This document shows, one piece after another, positions 1 to 8,091 of a stretch of DNA of 34,663 nucleotides. Source of the DNA: Aliarcobacter sp. (GTDB taxonomy: Bacteria; Campylobacterota; Campylobacteria; Campylobacterales; Arcobacteraceae); contig JAQTXB010000021.1 in NCBI GenBank assembly GCA_028688995.1, positions 1 through 34,663 on the forward strand. Direction: 5' to 3'. A model generated the notes under the pieces. It was not told the DNA's origin and searched no databases. It saw only the letters and a list, made by a program, of their open reading frames with translations. Within the stretch, counting starts at the first letter, position 1; each line of letters begins with the position of its first letter. Position numbers and translations under genes: made by a program.

Positions 1-42
1 ACTCTATCCATATATTCAGTTAGTCCTCTCTTATTCTCTTTA

Positions 43-115
43 GCTTGCATAGCTCCAACGGTAGAGCAATTCCATGGTAAGGAAGAGGTTATCGGTTCAA
101 GTCCGTTTGCGAGCA
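43..115 (+). tRNA. tRNA-Thr(GGT), divergent, no encoded CCA
   Basis: A cloverleaf can be drawn. The acceptor arms 43-49 and 108-114 pair over 7 bp with one G-U. The D stem GCTC/GAGC is intact. The anticodon loop ATGGTAA gives anticodon GGT (threonine, ACC/ACU codons). The T loop is TTCAAGT. Two defects are visible: the first anticodon-stem pair is A-G, and one T-stem pair is T-T. After the discriminator A the DNA reads TTCCT, so CCA is not encoded, unlike the five other tRNA genes in the window. It could be a functional but divergent gene needing CCA addition, or a decaying copy. I lean to functional because the loops and most stems are intact. Confidence 0.72.
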
Positions 116-270
116 TTCCTATCTCACTCTTTATCTCTTATTTTAAGAGCATATTTTGAATTATAGTTTAAATGAAGTAAATAACAGATGTTTAAAATAT
201 GTATTAATTTATTTAGGATACACTTTTTTAATAATAGGAATAATATAAAGTAAAGATTAGAAAAAGAGAA
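116..270. other. Intergenic stretch without a gene
   Basis: AT-rich spacer between the tRNA-Thr-like gene and the end of the cyclophilin gene. A small CTCTT/AAGAG hairpin around 140-155 might end tRNA transcription, but it is weak. No open reading frame with a ribosome binding site was seen. Confidence 0.4.
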
Positions 271-283
271 TTAATCTCTTTTT
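261..283 (-). terminator. Short A/T-flanked hairpin at the end of the ftsI-ppiB unit
   Basis: AAAAAGAGA (261-269) and TCTCTTTTT (275-283) form a perfect 9-bp stem with a 5-nt loop. It overlaps the stop codon of the cyclophilin gene. The T-rich arm is on the 3' side for both strands, so it could stop minus-strand transcription. The stem has few G-C pairs, so it is a weak candidate. Confidence 0.45.
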
Positions 284-780
284 TCTAAAATTTCAATAGA
301 TACAATTTTATCTTTTTGTTTGATTGAGTCAAGAACAGCAAAACTATCGCTATCATTTTCTTCAATTCCTCCAAAAACTGTATGTCTTCTATCTAAATGA
401 GGACAATCTACAAAACAAATGAAAAATTGACTTCCACCTGTATTTGGACCAGCATGAGCCATAGATAAACTTCCTCTATTGTGAACTTGTTTTGGTGCAT
501 TTGTTTCACATTCAATTGCCCAACCTGGACCACCCATCCCAGAACCTTCAGGACAACCACCTTGAGCCATAAAATCAGGGATTACTCTGTGGAAATTTAA
601 TCCATTATAAAATCCATCATTTGCTAACGTTGCAAAGTTTGACACAGCTATAGGAGTTTCTTGATTAAATAGCTTAATCCAAATTACTCCCTTATCTGTA
701 GTGATTTTCGCATAGCCAAATTTTGCTAATTCTTCTTGTGTTAAATTATATTTTTTTAATTCTTTTTTGAATCCGAACAT
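271..780 (-). CDS. ppiB: Peptidyl-prolyl cis-trans isomerase, cyclophilin type
   Basis: A 169-residue cyclophilin, which catalyses cis-trans isomerisation of peptide bonds before proline during folding. The family motif FHRVIPDFMAQGG is at residues 63-75 with the catalytic arginine at 65. GGSQFFI follows at 115-121 and a HTVFG element at 133-137. There is no signal peptide, so it should be cytoplasmic like PpiB rather than periplasmic like PpiA. About 20 residues precede the usual cyclophilin start. The ATG has AAAGGATT upstream. Only one base separates it from the end of ftsI, so the two are probably co-transcribed. Confidence 0.93.
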   Translation of the reverse strand: MFGFKKELKKYNLTQEELAKFGYAKITTDKGVIWIKLFNQETPIAVSNFATLANDGFYNGLNFHRVIPDFMAQGGCPEGSGMGGPGWAIECETNAPKQVHNRGSLSMAHAGPNTGGSQFFICFVDCPHLDRRHTVFGGIEENDSDSFAVLDSIKQKDKIVSIEILEKRD

Positions 781-781
781 T

Positions 782-2698
782 TTAATCCTTTAAATTTGAA
801 TCTGGAATTATATCGTCTTTTATACTTTTTTCAAAAAGTGCACTGTCTTTAGGGGTTAAATAGTTTAATTTAACTAGGTTTTGTATTATCTCTTTAAATA
901 CAGGAACAGCTGAAGATGCGGCATAGTGGTAGTACCAATTAACTCCAGTTGAGATAGGGTTTATTACAGTAACACCAATTGTATATGAATTACCATGCTC
1001 ATCATTTACAAATCCAATAAAAGAAGAAATATACTCTTTTAAATATTTTCCTCCACGTGCTATTTGTGCAGTTCCCGTTTTTCCACCAATTTCTAATCCA
1101 CTGATTTTTGCTGATCTTCCTGTTCCCTCTTCTACCGTTCTTATTAGAAGTCTTTTCATTTCATCTGCAGTTTGTTTTGAAATGATTTTTTCTGGTTTAT
1201 CATCATAAGCTTTATATTGATTATTATCATATGTAAGGTGTGAAACTATTCTTGGTGTAATCATATATCCATCATTGTTAAATGTTGAATATGCTTTGAT
1301 TAATTGAATAAATGTAGATGTCATACCTTGTCCAAATGATACGGTTGCTTTAAAAACATTATCTTTTTTATCTTTATCACCTGCAGAAAATTGCCAAACT
1401 TTAGGCATAACACCTTTTTTTTCATATGGCAAATCTATACCTGTTTTTCTAGTAAATCCAAATCTTTTCATTCCTTCATAAAATTCTGGACCAGTTAATC
1501 TTTGTGCAATTTGAAGAGTTCCAATATTGGATGAATACATTACAATATCATCTACAGATAAATTATGTTTAGAAAATTCATGGTCATCTTTAATTGTAAA
1601 TCTACCTATTTTATATGCACCTTTTGGAAATACTCCTGAAGCACTTCTTGGTCCATCGTTAAAAGCATAAAAGTTCTCATTTTTTTTCACTAAATTTTTA
1701 TCTAATGCAAGTGATATAGAAACTGGTTTCATTACTGAACCGGGCTCAAATTGATATTCAATTGCATTAACATTTAAGTTTGGAATATCTTCTTTTCCAA
1801 TTTTTTCCGGATTAAATCTATTAGAAGAAGCCATTGTTAAAATTTTACCTGATTTATTTTCCATAATTGCGACAATGATTTCATCCGCACTTAACTTCTT
1901 TTTATATATATCTAAAGTAATTTCATTGTTTTTTTGGAGTTTTAATGGAATATTTAAATTTAATGTTGCACCATCAACTCTTTTTCTGATTATTGAATTT
2001 TTATCAAATGAAATATATGATAAAACATCTCTATCACCTTGTAAAATTCCATCTTTTGATTGATTTAATACTTTGTTATAGTTCTTTTCTAAGCCTTTAA
2101 TTCCATTTACTTTAGTTTTTCCAACTTCAGATTCAAATTTTGAAATATAACCTACAACTGGAGTTAATGTATCATTATATGAAAAAGTTCTTTTTTCACC
2201 ACTTTCACTTATTGTTAAACCTCTTAATATTTTTACGCCATTGATTTGTTTTGCTGTAAAAACATCCAATTGTATAAGTTTAAAAGCTAACTCTTTTAAA
2301 TTTTTTGCTGATCTTGAATCAATACTATATGAAAGTACCAAACTTCCAGGTTCTTTTTTACCTTCAATTAATTTTTCTTTTAATGATTTATAATCCATAC
2401 CACTATAAATTGAAAATAAATTTAAGAATAATTCTTCTTTTAAAGGATCTAGATACCTTGTGTCAATCATTGCTTTATAGACTTTTTTAGATGATGCAAT
2501 TTTAAAATTATCATAGCTAATAATATCTCCACGCACTGATAATTCAGTTTTTTCACCCTTTAAAGCAGGCATGTGTCGCTTTTCAGTTATTGTTCTGAAT
2601 ACTGAGAAAAACAAAATTAGTAAAAATAAAAGTATGAATGAAAATAAAATTACTATTTTTTTTGTTTTATCAACTTTTTCGATTTTTTTTGAATGCAT
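782..2698 (-). CDS. ftsI: Class B penicillin-binding protein, FtsI/PBP2-like transpeptidase
   Basis: A 638-residue transpeptidase that cross-links peptidoglycan, probably at the septum with FtsW, whose gene starts divergently next to it. A single N-terminal membrane anchor lies near residues 14-34. A dimerisation domain beginning RGDIIS follows, then the penicillin-binding domain. The active-site motifs are SVMK (321-324), SSN (389-391) and KTGT (540-543), all intact. I chose the ATG at 2698 because GGATAA lies just upstream and the product starts MHSKK. An ATG 22 codons further up would run into ftsW and has no comparable support. FtsI is preferred over the elongation paralogue MrdA because of the FtsW neighbour. 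Confidence 0.88.
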   Translation of the reverse strand: MHSKKIEKVDKTKKIVILFSFILLFLLILFFSVFRTITEKRHMPALKGEKTELSVRGDIISYDNFKIASSKKVYKAMIDTRYLDPLKEELFLNLFSIYSGMDYKSLKEKLIEGKKEPGSLVLSYSIDSRSAKNLKELAFKLIQLDVFTAKQINGVKILRGLTISESGEKRTFSYNDTLTPVVGYISKFESEVGKTKVNGIKGLEKNYNKVLNQSKDGILQGDRDVLSYISFDKNSIIRKRVDGATLNLNIPLKLQKNNEITLDIYKKKLSADEIIVAIMENKSGKILTMASSNRFNPEKIGKEDIPNLNVNAIEYQFEPGSVMKPVSISLALDKNLVKKNENFYAFNDGPRSASGVFPKGAYKIGRFTIKDDHEFSKHNLSVDDIVMYSSNIGTLQIAQRLTGPEFYEGMKRFGFTRKTGIDLPYEKKGVMPKVWQFSAGDKDKKDNVFKATVSFGQGMTSTFIQLIKAYSTFNNDGYMITPRIVSHLTYDNNQYKAYDDKPEKIISKQTADEMKRLLIRTVEEGTGRSAKISGLEIGGKTGTAQIARGGKYLKEYISSFIGFVNDEHGNSYTIGVTVINPISTGVNWYYHYAASSAVPVFKEIIQNLVKLNYLTPKDSALFEKSIKDDIIPDSNLKD

Positions 2699-2711
2699 AT
2701 TTATCCATATT

Positions 2712-2721
2712 ATTATATAAT
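2712..2721. promoter_or_regulatory. Palindromic, bidirectional -10 element between ftsI and ftsW
   Basis: The 10-bp perfect palindrome ATTATATAAT reads as TATAAT on both strands (plus 2716-2721, minus 2717-2712). Only 28 bp separate the two start codons, so both promoters must use this element or lie inside the genes. On the plus strand the expected transcription start (about 2728) coincides with the ftsW ATG at 2727. Confidence 0.5.
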
Positions 2722-2726
2722 GAGAA

Positions 2727-3977
2727 ATGTATTTTAACAAAACTAATATTAAATCAAATAACAATCATTTAAATAACAAGGAAGCTGATTATCCACTGTT
2801 TATATTGGTGTCAGTATTGATTATTTCAAGTATAATTTTTTCATATTCTCTTACCATTTATACCGTGGAATTTTTTGGATATGATCAATTTCATTTTTTT
2901 ATTCGTCAAGGATTTGTAGGTATTATTTCAATTTTTATTATGTGGTATGTTTCTTTAATTGATCCAGATAAAATTGTTGAAAAAATTGGAATGTCATTTT
3001 TCGTTACATTTTTCCTTTTAATGATAGTGATGCCTTTTTTACCATCTTTTATGGTTACAGAATCAGGAGGTGCAAATAGATGGCTTAGGCTTCCTGGATT
3101 TTCATTAGCTCCTGTGGAATTTTTTAAGATAGGATTTATATATTTTTTATCTTGGTCTTTCCATAGAAAAGTAATTCACAAACCTAAAAAAATTGGATTA
3201 ATTGAAGAAGTTTTACTTTTAGCTCCATATTTTTTCACTTTTTTTGTTGTTGTATTTGTAATTGCTTTTTTACAAAAAGATTTAGGTCAAGTTGTTTTAT
3301 TAGCAATTATTTTGGTAGTTTTACTGATTTTTGCAAATAGATCATTTAAAATATTTTTAGCTTTAGGTATCATAGGAATTGTGGGTATTATTGGATTAAT
3401 TATTGTTGCTCCCCATAGAATTCAAAGGATTCACTCTTGGTGGGCGATGGTTCAGGATGGGATTCTTTCTATTTTACCTTCATGGGCAGAAACTTATCTT
3501 AGAATTGATGATTTACCTGAGCCTTATCAGGTTTCTCACTCATTAAATGCTATTCATAATGGTGGTTTTTTTGGACAAGGTGTTGGACTTGGAGATTTAA
3601 AAGTTGGATTTTTATCAGAAGTTCACACTGACTTCGTACTTGCAGGAATTACAGAAGAGATTGGTCTAGCTGGATTAATGTTATTTTCAACAATACTATT
3701 TTTAATTATTTGGAGAATATTCAAAATTAGCAGAAGAGTAGAAAATCCAATTTATCATCTTTTTACTCTAGGAATTGCATTAATGATAATTATTGCATTT
3801 ATAATCAATTCTTATGGTATATCTGGAATGATTCCAATAAAAGGTATTGCTGTTCCTCTATTATCATATGGAGGTTCTTCAATGCTTTCAATGGCAGTAG
3901 CCATTGGTTTAGTATTATCAATTAGTAAAGCTGTAAAAGATGAAGAACAGGTAAATAAAAAGGTTAAACGTAAATGA
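2727..3977 (+). CDS. ftsW: FtsW/RodA-family peptidoglycan glycosyltransferase
   Basis: A 416-residue polytopic membrane protein of the SEDS family, which polymerises lipid II at the division septum together with a class B PBP. Family landmarks are GGANRWL (114-120), the FxxKDLGQVV segment (181-190), and the loop SEVHTDFVLAGITEEIGLAG, containing the conserved aspartate at 302 and the GxxEE-type element. Its stop overlaps the murG start by 4 nt (ATGA), so the two are translationally coupled. The start is uncertain. ATG 2727 has only GAG close upstream and sits at the predicted transcription start. No better ATG exists before the first membrane segment. FtsW rather than RodA is inferred from MurG and FtsI as neighbours. 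Confidence 0.92.
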   Translation: MYFNKTNIKSNNNHLNNKEADYPLFILVSVLIISSIIFSYSLTIYTVEFFGYDQFHFFIRQGFVGIISIFIMWYVSLIDPDKIVEKIGMSFFVTFFLLMIVMPFLPSFMVTESGGANRWLRLPGFSLAPVEFFKIGFIYFLSWSFHRKVIHKPKKIGLIEEVLLLAPYFFTFFVVVFVIAFLQKDLGQVVLLAIILVVLLIFANRSFKIFLALGIIGIVGIIGLIIVAPHRIQRIHSWWAMVQDGILSILPSWAETYLRIDDLPEPYQVSHSLNAIHNGGFFGQGVGLGDLKVGFLSEVHTDFVLAGITEEIGLAGLMLFSTILFLIIWRIFKISRRVENPIYHLFTLGIALMIIIAFIINSYGISGMIPIKGIAVPLLSYGGSSMLSMAVAIGLVLSISKAVKDEEQVNKKVKRK

Positions 3978-5005
3978 GTGGAACAGTTGTAGTTACAGGT
4001 GGTGGAACAGGTGGGCATTTAAAAGTTGCAGATGCTTTTATTGAAGAGTTTCATAATAGAGGTATTAGTGTTATTTTTATAGGTTCTTCAAATGGTCAAG
4101 ATAAAGCTTGGTTTGAGAATGATAGAAGATTGAAAAAAGCAATTTTCTTAGATACAAGAGGCGTAGTTAATAAAAGCTCTTTTGGGAAAGTTCTTTCTTT
4201 ATTAAATATATTTTCAAAAACTTTATATTGTTTAAATTTATATTCAAAATTTAATGTAAAAACAGTTGTTTCTGTAGGTGGTTTTTCAGCCGCAGCTGCA
4301 ACATTTGCATCTATTTTAAAGTTTGGTTGTAAATTATATATACATGAACAAAACTCAAAAATGGGCAAATTAAATGAAATAACTTCAAAATTTGCAACTG
4401 AAGTTTTTTCTTCTTTTGATGAAAATTCATTAGTTAGAGATTATCCTGTTGCAAAAGAGTTTTTTAATACAGCACGAGTAAGAGACAAAATAAAAACAAT
4501 TGCATTTTTTGGTGGTTCTCAAGGGGCAATTTGTATAAATGATTTTGCTTTAAAAGTAGCTCCTAGACTTAATGAAATGGGAATAAAAATTATTCATCAA
4601 ACTGGAAAAAATGATTTTGAAAGAGTTAATGCTGAATATAAAAAATTAAATATTAGAGCAGATGTTTTTGATTTTACAAAAGATATTCCAAGTAAAATGG
4701 CTAGTGCTGATTTTGCAGTAAGTAGGGCAGGTGCATCAACTTTATGGGAACTATGTGCAAATTCATTACCAACATTTTTTATTCCTTATAAACACGCAGC
4801 TGGTGACCATCAATATTATAATGCAAAAGCTTTATTTGATAAGGGATTATGTTTTTTAAAAAGAGAAGAAGAACTAAATGAAGAAGATTTTTTTAAAGCT
4901 ATTAATTCTGATATTCACAAAATTAGCATCGAATTAATTAGTTCAATTAATCCAAATGCAATCTCTTTAATTATGAATATTATTTTAGAAAATAATAAGA
5001 AGTAA
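3974..5005 (+). CDS. murG: UDP-GlcNAc:lipid I N-acetylglucosaminyltransferase
   Basis: A 343-residue GT28 glycosyltransferase. It adds GlcNAc to lipid I to make lipid II at the cytoplasmic face of the inner membrane. The N-terminal glycine-rich loop GGGTGGH is at residues 9-15. The C-terminal donor site holds [11 protein letters not shown] and the [12 protein letters not shown] segment typical of MurG. Length is close to the family norm (about 350-360). It follows ftsW with a 4-nt overlap and supplies the substrate FtsW polymerises. The 3' end overlaps the convergent uppP by 21 nt. Confidence 0.95.
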   Translation: MSGTVVVTGGGTGGHLKVADAFIEEFHNRGISVIFIGSSNGQDKAWFENDRRLKKAIFLDTRGVVNKSSFGKVLSLLNIFSKTLYCLNLYSKFNVKTVVSVGGFSAAAATFASILKFGCKLYIHEQNSKMGKLNEITSKFATEVFSSFDENSLVRDYPVAKEFFNTARVRDKIKTIAFFGGSQGAICINDFALKVAPRLNEMGIKIIHQTGKNDFERVNAEYKKLNIRADVFDFTKDIPSKMASADFAVSRAGASTLWELCANSLPTFFIPYKHAAGDHQYYNAKALFDKGLCFLKREEELNEEDFFKAINSDIHKISIELISSINPNAISLIMNIILENNKK

Positions 5006-5752
5006 AAGCCCAAATATTATTCTATAAATTCCAAAAGCTACGAAAGTAAATTTTTCTAGGAATTTTAGGAATAATTTTATTGTTAAAAATGCAACTACAA
5101 ATGCAACTATAAAACCTATAGATAAATTTAATAAATTAGCCTCATCAAAAAGTTCATTATAATGTTTTAATATATCATAAGCAGTTGTTGCACACATAAC
5201 AGGAAATGCTAATAAAAAAGAGAATTCAGCACTTGTTTTTCTATTTAATCCAACTAACATTGCTCCAATAATACTTGCACCTGCTCTTGAAGTTCCTGGA
5301 ATTAATGCAAAAATTTGTGCAAATCCAATCCATGCTGCTTGTTTATAAGTTACATTTTCGACATCTAAAGTGTGTGTTGTCTCTTCTTTATAAAATTTTT
5401 CAACTATTAAGAAAATAATTCCACCAATAATAAACATCCATGCTACGATTTCAATACTAAACATAGCTTTAACTTGTTTGGAAAATATAAAACCTAGCGC
5501 TGCTATGGGTAAAAATGCAACTAAAACTTTTGTCCATAAATCTATATGTTTAAATGTAAATTTTGAAGGATAAGTTAATATGACAGCTAAAATTGCAGCG
5601 AATTGAATAATCACTTCAAATGCTTTGTTTATATTTGTTTGTTCCAGTCCTAAAAATTCACTTACAACTATCATATGTCCTGTTGATGATATTGGTAAGA
5701 ATTCTGTAAATCCTTCTACAATTCCTAATATAATGGAATCTAAAACAGTCAT
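4985..5752 (-). CDS. uppP: Undecaprenyl-diphosphate phosphatase
   Basis: A 255-residue integral membrane phosphatase of the BacA/UppP family that recycles undecaprenyl diphosphate to the monophosphate carrier for wall synthesis. The family signatures are [14 protein letters not shown] (13-26) and PGTSRAG (152-158), followed by [13 protein letters not shown]. Multiple hydrophobic helices run to the C terminus. The start is supported by GGATT upstream, and it overlaps the end of mqnA by 4 nt. It is convergent with murG and shares 21 bp with it, so there is no room for a terminator between them. Confidence 0.95.
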   Translation of the reverse strand: MTVLDSIILGIVEGFTEFLPISSTGHMIVVSEFLGLEQTNINKAFEVIIQFAAILAVILTYPSKFTFKHIDLWTKVLVAFLPIAALGFIFSKQVKAMFSIEIVAWMFIIGGIIFLIVEKFYKEETTHTLDVENVTYKQAAWIGFAQIFALIPGTSRAGASIIGAMLVGLNRKTSAEFSFLLAFPVMCATTAYDILKHYNELFDEANLLNLSIGFIVAFVVAFLTIKLFLKFLEKFTFVAFGIYRIIFGLLLLIIF

Positions 5753-6411
5753 AATAATCCTTTTTCTTTTGTTAATTTTAAGAAGAGTTTTAAGGCTCTT
5801 TTCTCTTTTATTCCTAAGTTGTAATCAATTTTTTTTAGATATTCAAGAATATGTTTTTTTGAAACTCCACTTCTAATTGAGTATTGCTCTAGTATATATT
5901 GGGGGATTTTTATATATTTTTTATTGAAATTTTTTGTTAGTTTACTTAATGCTTTTTTATTTGCATTAAAACATAATACGGCAAAAACAAAAGGGAGATT
6001 GTATCTATTTTTCCACTCTTTTGCTAAATCAATTTTTTCTAAATCTCTGTTTTCATGGTAAAAGTTTAGTGCTTTATCACCAATTATTACTTTGCCTTTT
6101 AAGTTTAAAACTTTGGCAAGAGCATTTGAAGTTTTTGATTGATAATCACTCTCCTCAATTCCAGGAATTAATAACACAGATAAAACATCATCATGTGCAA
6201 CAATTCCAAAATCTAAAAATTTTTCATTTCTTGAAGCAATTGATGATATAAAAGCACTATCTACTTTTCTATTTTTAAATTTTTGAGTTATTGCAGATGG
6301 ATAAGATTTTTTGTATTCAATACTTGCTTTTAATTGAGAAGATTGTATATTCTTTTTTATAAATATATGAAATGGAAGTAAGTTAATAAAGTCTATTTTA
6401 GCAAATATCAT
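5749..6411 (-). CDS. mqnA: MqnA-like chorismate dehydratase (futalosine menaquinone pathway)
   Basis: A 220-residue protein resembling the short MqnA type of Campylobacterota. MqnA dehydrates chorismate to 3-enolpyruvylbenzoate, the first step of the futalosine route to menaquinone. The N terminus ([15 protein letters not shown]) matches the family's INxLPF start. The rest fits the periplasmic-binding-like fold shared by MqnA, MqnD and solute-binding proteins: [11 protein letters not shown] near 70-80, an LLIPG strand and a central [13 protein letters not shown] segment. The start is preceded by AAGGAC. It is followed by uppP with a 4-nt overlap. It could instead be another member of the MqnA/MqnD superfamily; no MqnC or MqnD lies nearby. 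Confidence 0.78.
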   Translation of the reverse strand: MIFAKIDFINLLPFHIFIKKNIQSSQLKASIEYKKSYPSAITQKFKNRKVDSAFISSIASRNEKFLDFGIVAHDDVLSVLLIPGIEESDYQSKTSNALAKVLNLKGKVIIGDKALNFYHENRDLEKIDLAKEWKNRYNLPFVFAVLCFNANKKALSKLTKNFNKKYIKIPQYILEQYSIRSGVSKKHILEYLKKIDYNLGIKEKRALKLFLKLTKEKGLL

Positions 6412-6481
6412 AAAATATTTGTCCTTATTATGGTAAAATTTTTTCGATATGGTAATACAAATATTATAAGAGAGGGTTAAA
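6412..6481. promoter_or_regulatory. Divergent promoter region mqnA / moaD
   Basis: A 70-bp spacer between divergent genes. Minus-strand CATAAT (6432-6427) sits suitably for mqnA. On the plus strand TAATAC (6453-6458) or TATTAT (6462-6467) follows a T-rich stretch and could serve moaD. No start site can be fixed from sequence alone. Confidence 0.35.
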
Positions 6482-6703
6482 GTGGTAAAAATTGAATTTT
6501 TAGGACCAATAAATAAAGAGAGTATGAATTTAGATATAAATAATTTATCGCAATTAAGTGAAATATTAAAAAATGATAAAGATATATCAACTTGGCTTGA
6601 TAGTTGTGCTGTTGCAATAAATGATACTTTAATTTCTTCAAAAGATATTGAATTAAAAGATGGTGATAAAGTTTCATTACTTCCTCCTGTTTGTGGTGGT
6701 TGA
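6482..6703 (+). CDS. moaD: Molybdopterin synthase sulfur carrier subunit
   Basis: A 73-residue ubiquitin-fold protein. As a C-terminal thiocarboxylate it donates sulfur to MoaE for conversion of cyclic pyranopterin monophosphate to molybdopterin. The diagnostic C terminus LLPPVCGG ends in the required Gly-Gly (72-73). The GTG start at 6482 has a strong GAGAGGG upstream. moaE begins 4 bp after the stop, so the two subunits are made from one transcript. Confidence 0.92.
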   Translation: MVKIEFLGPINKESMNLDINNLSQLSEILKNDKDISTWLDSCAVAINDTLISSKDIELKDGDKVSLLPPVCGG

Positions 6704-6707
6704 ATAG

Positions 6708-7163
6708 ATGGAAAATAGAAAAGAGTTTTTGCAAATATTTGATGGTAGTTTGGCAGTTGAAAAAATTACAAATTCTTGGTATAACAAATTTAAAAATTCA
6801 AACTTTGGTGCAATAATTACTTTTGTGGGTGTTGTAAGAGATGAAAATGAGATTGAGGGTTTATCTTTTGATATTTATGAACCAATTTTAAATTCATGGT
6901 TTGATAAATGGCAAGAAAAAGCAAATGAAAGAAATGCAATAGTGTTAATGGCACATAGTCGTGGAAATGTATTTAATCATGAAAGTTCATACATTGCAGC
7001 TGTTTGTAGTCCAAAAAGAAGAGTTGCATTAGAATTAATTGATGAGTTTGTAGAAGATTTTAAAGCACAAGCTCCAATTTGGAAATATGATATTATAAAT
7101 AAACAACGAGTTTATGCAAAAGATAGAAGCACAGCAATAAGTGGTGCTGGAATTTTATCTTAA
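6708..7163 (+). CDS. moaE: Molybdopterin synthase catalytic subunit
   Basis: A 151-residue large subunit of molybdopterin synthase, which transfers two sulfurs from MoaD to the pterin precursor. Motifs are FVGVVRDEN (39-47), the AHSRGNV segment (82-88) in place of the usual HRxG, and FKAQAPIWK. Lysines 119 and 126 there match the two functional lysines of E. coli MoaE in spacing and number. It directly follows moaD and precedes the PHP phosphatase gene by 19 bp. Confidence 0.93.
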   Translation: MENRKEFLQIFDGSLAVEKITNSWYNKFKNSNFGAIITFVGVVRDENEIEGLSFDIYEPILNSWFDKWQEKANERNAIVLMAHSRGNVFNHESSYIAAVCSPKRRVALELIDEFVEDFKAQAPIWKYDIINKQRVYAKDRSTAISGAGILS

Positions 7164-7182
7164 TTTAATAATAGGATAATAA

Positions 7183-7974
7183 ATGAGAATAGATTTACAT
7201 AATCATACAATATTATGTAACCATGCAACAGGGAGTGTTGAAGAATATGTTCAAAGAGCAATTGAACTAGGAATTGATGAGTATGGTTTTTCAGATCATG
7301 CACCAATGAATTATGATCCAAAGTACAGAATGAATATTTCTCAAAAACAACAATATGAAAAATGGATATTGGATGTTAAAGAAAAATATAAAGATAAAAT
7401 AAAAGTTTTATTAGCTTATGAAGTTGATTATTTAGATGGTTATATTTTAGATGAAATTAAAAATGCAAAAGTTGATTATTTAATAGGTTCAGTTCATTTT
7501 CTAAAAAATAAAAGTGAAATGTGGGGTTTTGATAATCCTGAATTTATTGGTGTTTATAAATCAAAAGATATTGATACAATTTGGATTGAGTATTTCGATG
7601 CAATAAAATCAATGGCAAAAACTGGATTTTTTGATATTGTAGGACATTTTGATTTAATAAAAGTGTTTAAATTTTTACCAAAAAAAGATATTAGATTATT
7701 AGCAAAAGAGGCTTTATTTGAAATAAAAAAATCAAATATGGTTTTAGAAATAAACCCAGCAGGTTTAAGAAAACCAATAAATGAAACTTATCCATCAAAA
7801 GAGTTATTAGAGTTAGCATTTGAAATGCAAATTGATATAACTTTTGGTTCTGATGCGCATAGCGTAGATCAAGTTGGATTTATGTATGAAAATGCACTTA
7901 GTCTTGCAAAAGAGATAGGTTACAATCAATGTGTAAGTTTTGAACAAAGAGAGAGAAAAATTATTCAATTGTGA
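7183..7974 (+). CDS. hisJ: PHP-family histidinol-phosphatase-like protein
   Basis: A 263-residue PHP-domain metal hydrolase. The N-terminal metal-binding motif DLHNH is at residues 4-8, then SDHAP near 37-41, GSVHF in the middle and GSDAHS near the C terminus, which together form the PHP trinuclear metal site. Length and motif order fit the HisJ/HisK histidinol-phosphatase family, which dephosphorylates histidinol phosphate in histidine synthesis. No other his gene is nearby, so the substrate is inferred from the family. It starts 19 bp after moaE with AGGATAATAA before the ATG and probably shares the moa transcript. Confidence 0.8.
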   Translation: MRIDLHNHTILCNHATGSVEEYVQRAIELGIDEYGFSDHAPMNYDPKYRMNISQKQQYEKWILDVKEKYKDKIKVLLAYEVDYLDGYILDEIKNAKVDYLIGSVHFLKNKSEMWGFDNPEFIGVYKSKDIDTIWIEYFDAIKSMAKTGFFDIVGHFDLIKVFKFLPKKDIRLLAKEALFEIKKSNMVLEINPAGLRKPINETYPSKELLELAFEMQIDITFGSDAHSVDQVGFMYENALSLAKEIGYNQCVSFEQRERKIIQL

Positions 7975-7999
7975 AAATATATTATATATAATATTTTTA
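7974..7999. promoter_or_regulatory. AT-only inverted repeat downstream of hisJ
   Basis: A 16-bp perfect palindrome, ATATTATATATAATAT (7979-7994), extends through one mismatch to 4 more A/T pairs. It holds TATAAT-like hexamers on both strands. It could be a weak terminator of hisJ or an upstream glnA promoter element. No G-C pair is present, so RNA hairpin stability is low. Confidence 0.3.
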
Positions 8000-8041
8000 T
8001 TATACTTGTTTATAATATATACAACTGATTTTATTTTATTT

Positions 8042-8047
8042 TATAAT
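8042..8047 (+). promoter_or_regulatory. Likely -10 box of the glnA promoter
   Basis: A perfect TATAAT is preceded by periodic T-runs (TTTTATTTTATTTTA) instead of a recognisable -35, the pattern reported for Campylobacterota housekeeping promoters. It implies a leader of about 38 nt before glnA. A second TATAAT at 8011-8016 is an alternative. I saw no sigma-54 -24/-12 element. Confidence 0.55.
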
Positions 8048-8091
8048 AATTTAGGTAAAATGTTCTAAATAATTTTGAAGGAGTTAAACCT

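Noticed and set aside
1..120. tRNA gene as an attachment site of an integrated element
   Set aside because: No integrase, no direct repeat of the tRNA 3' end and no foreign-looking genes are visible; the flanking genes are core genes.
2699..2764. ATG at 2764 as the ftsI start
   Set aside because: It would overlap the divergent ftsW by 38 bp and add 22 residues, while the ATG at 2698 has GGATAA at proper distance and gives a standard N terminus.
6477..6734. 85-codon open frame opposite moaD
   Set aside because: Lies entirely over moaD and the moaE start, with a leucine/histidine-rich composition typical of antisense frames in AT-rich DNA.
7975..8091. Sigma-54 promoter for glnA
   Set aside because: No GG-N10-GC element is visible; TATAAT boxes with T-runs explain the region better.
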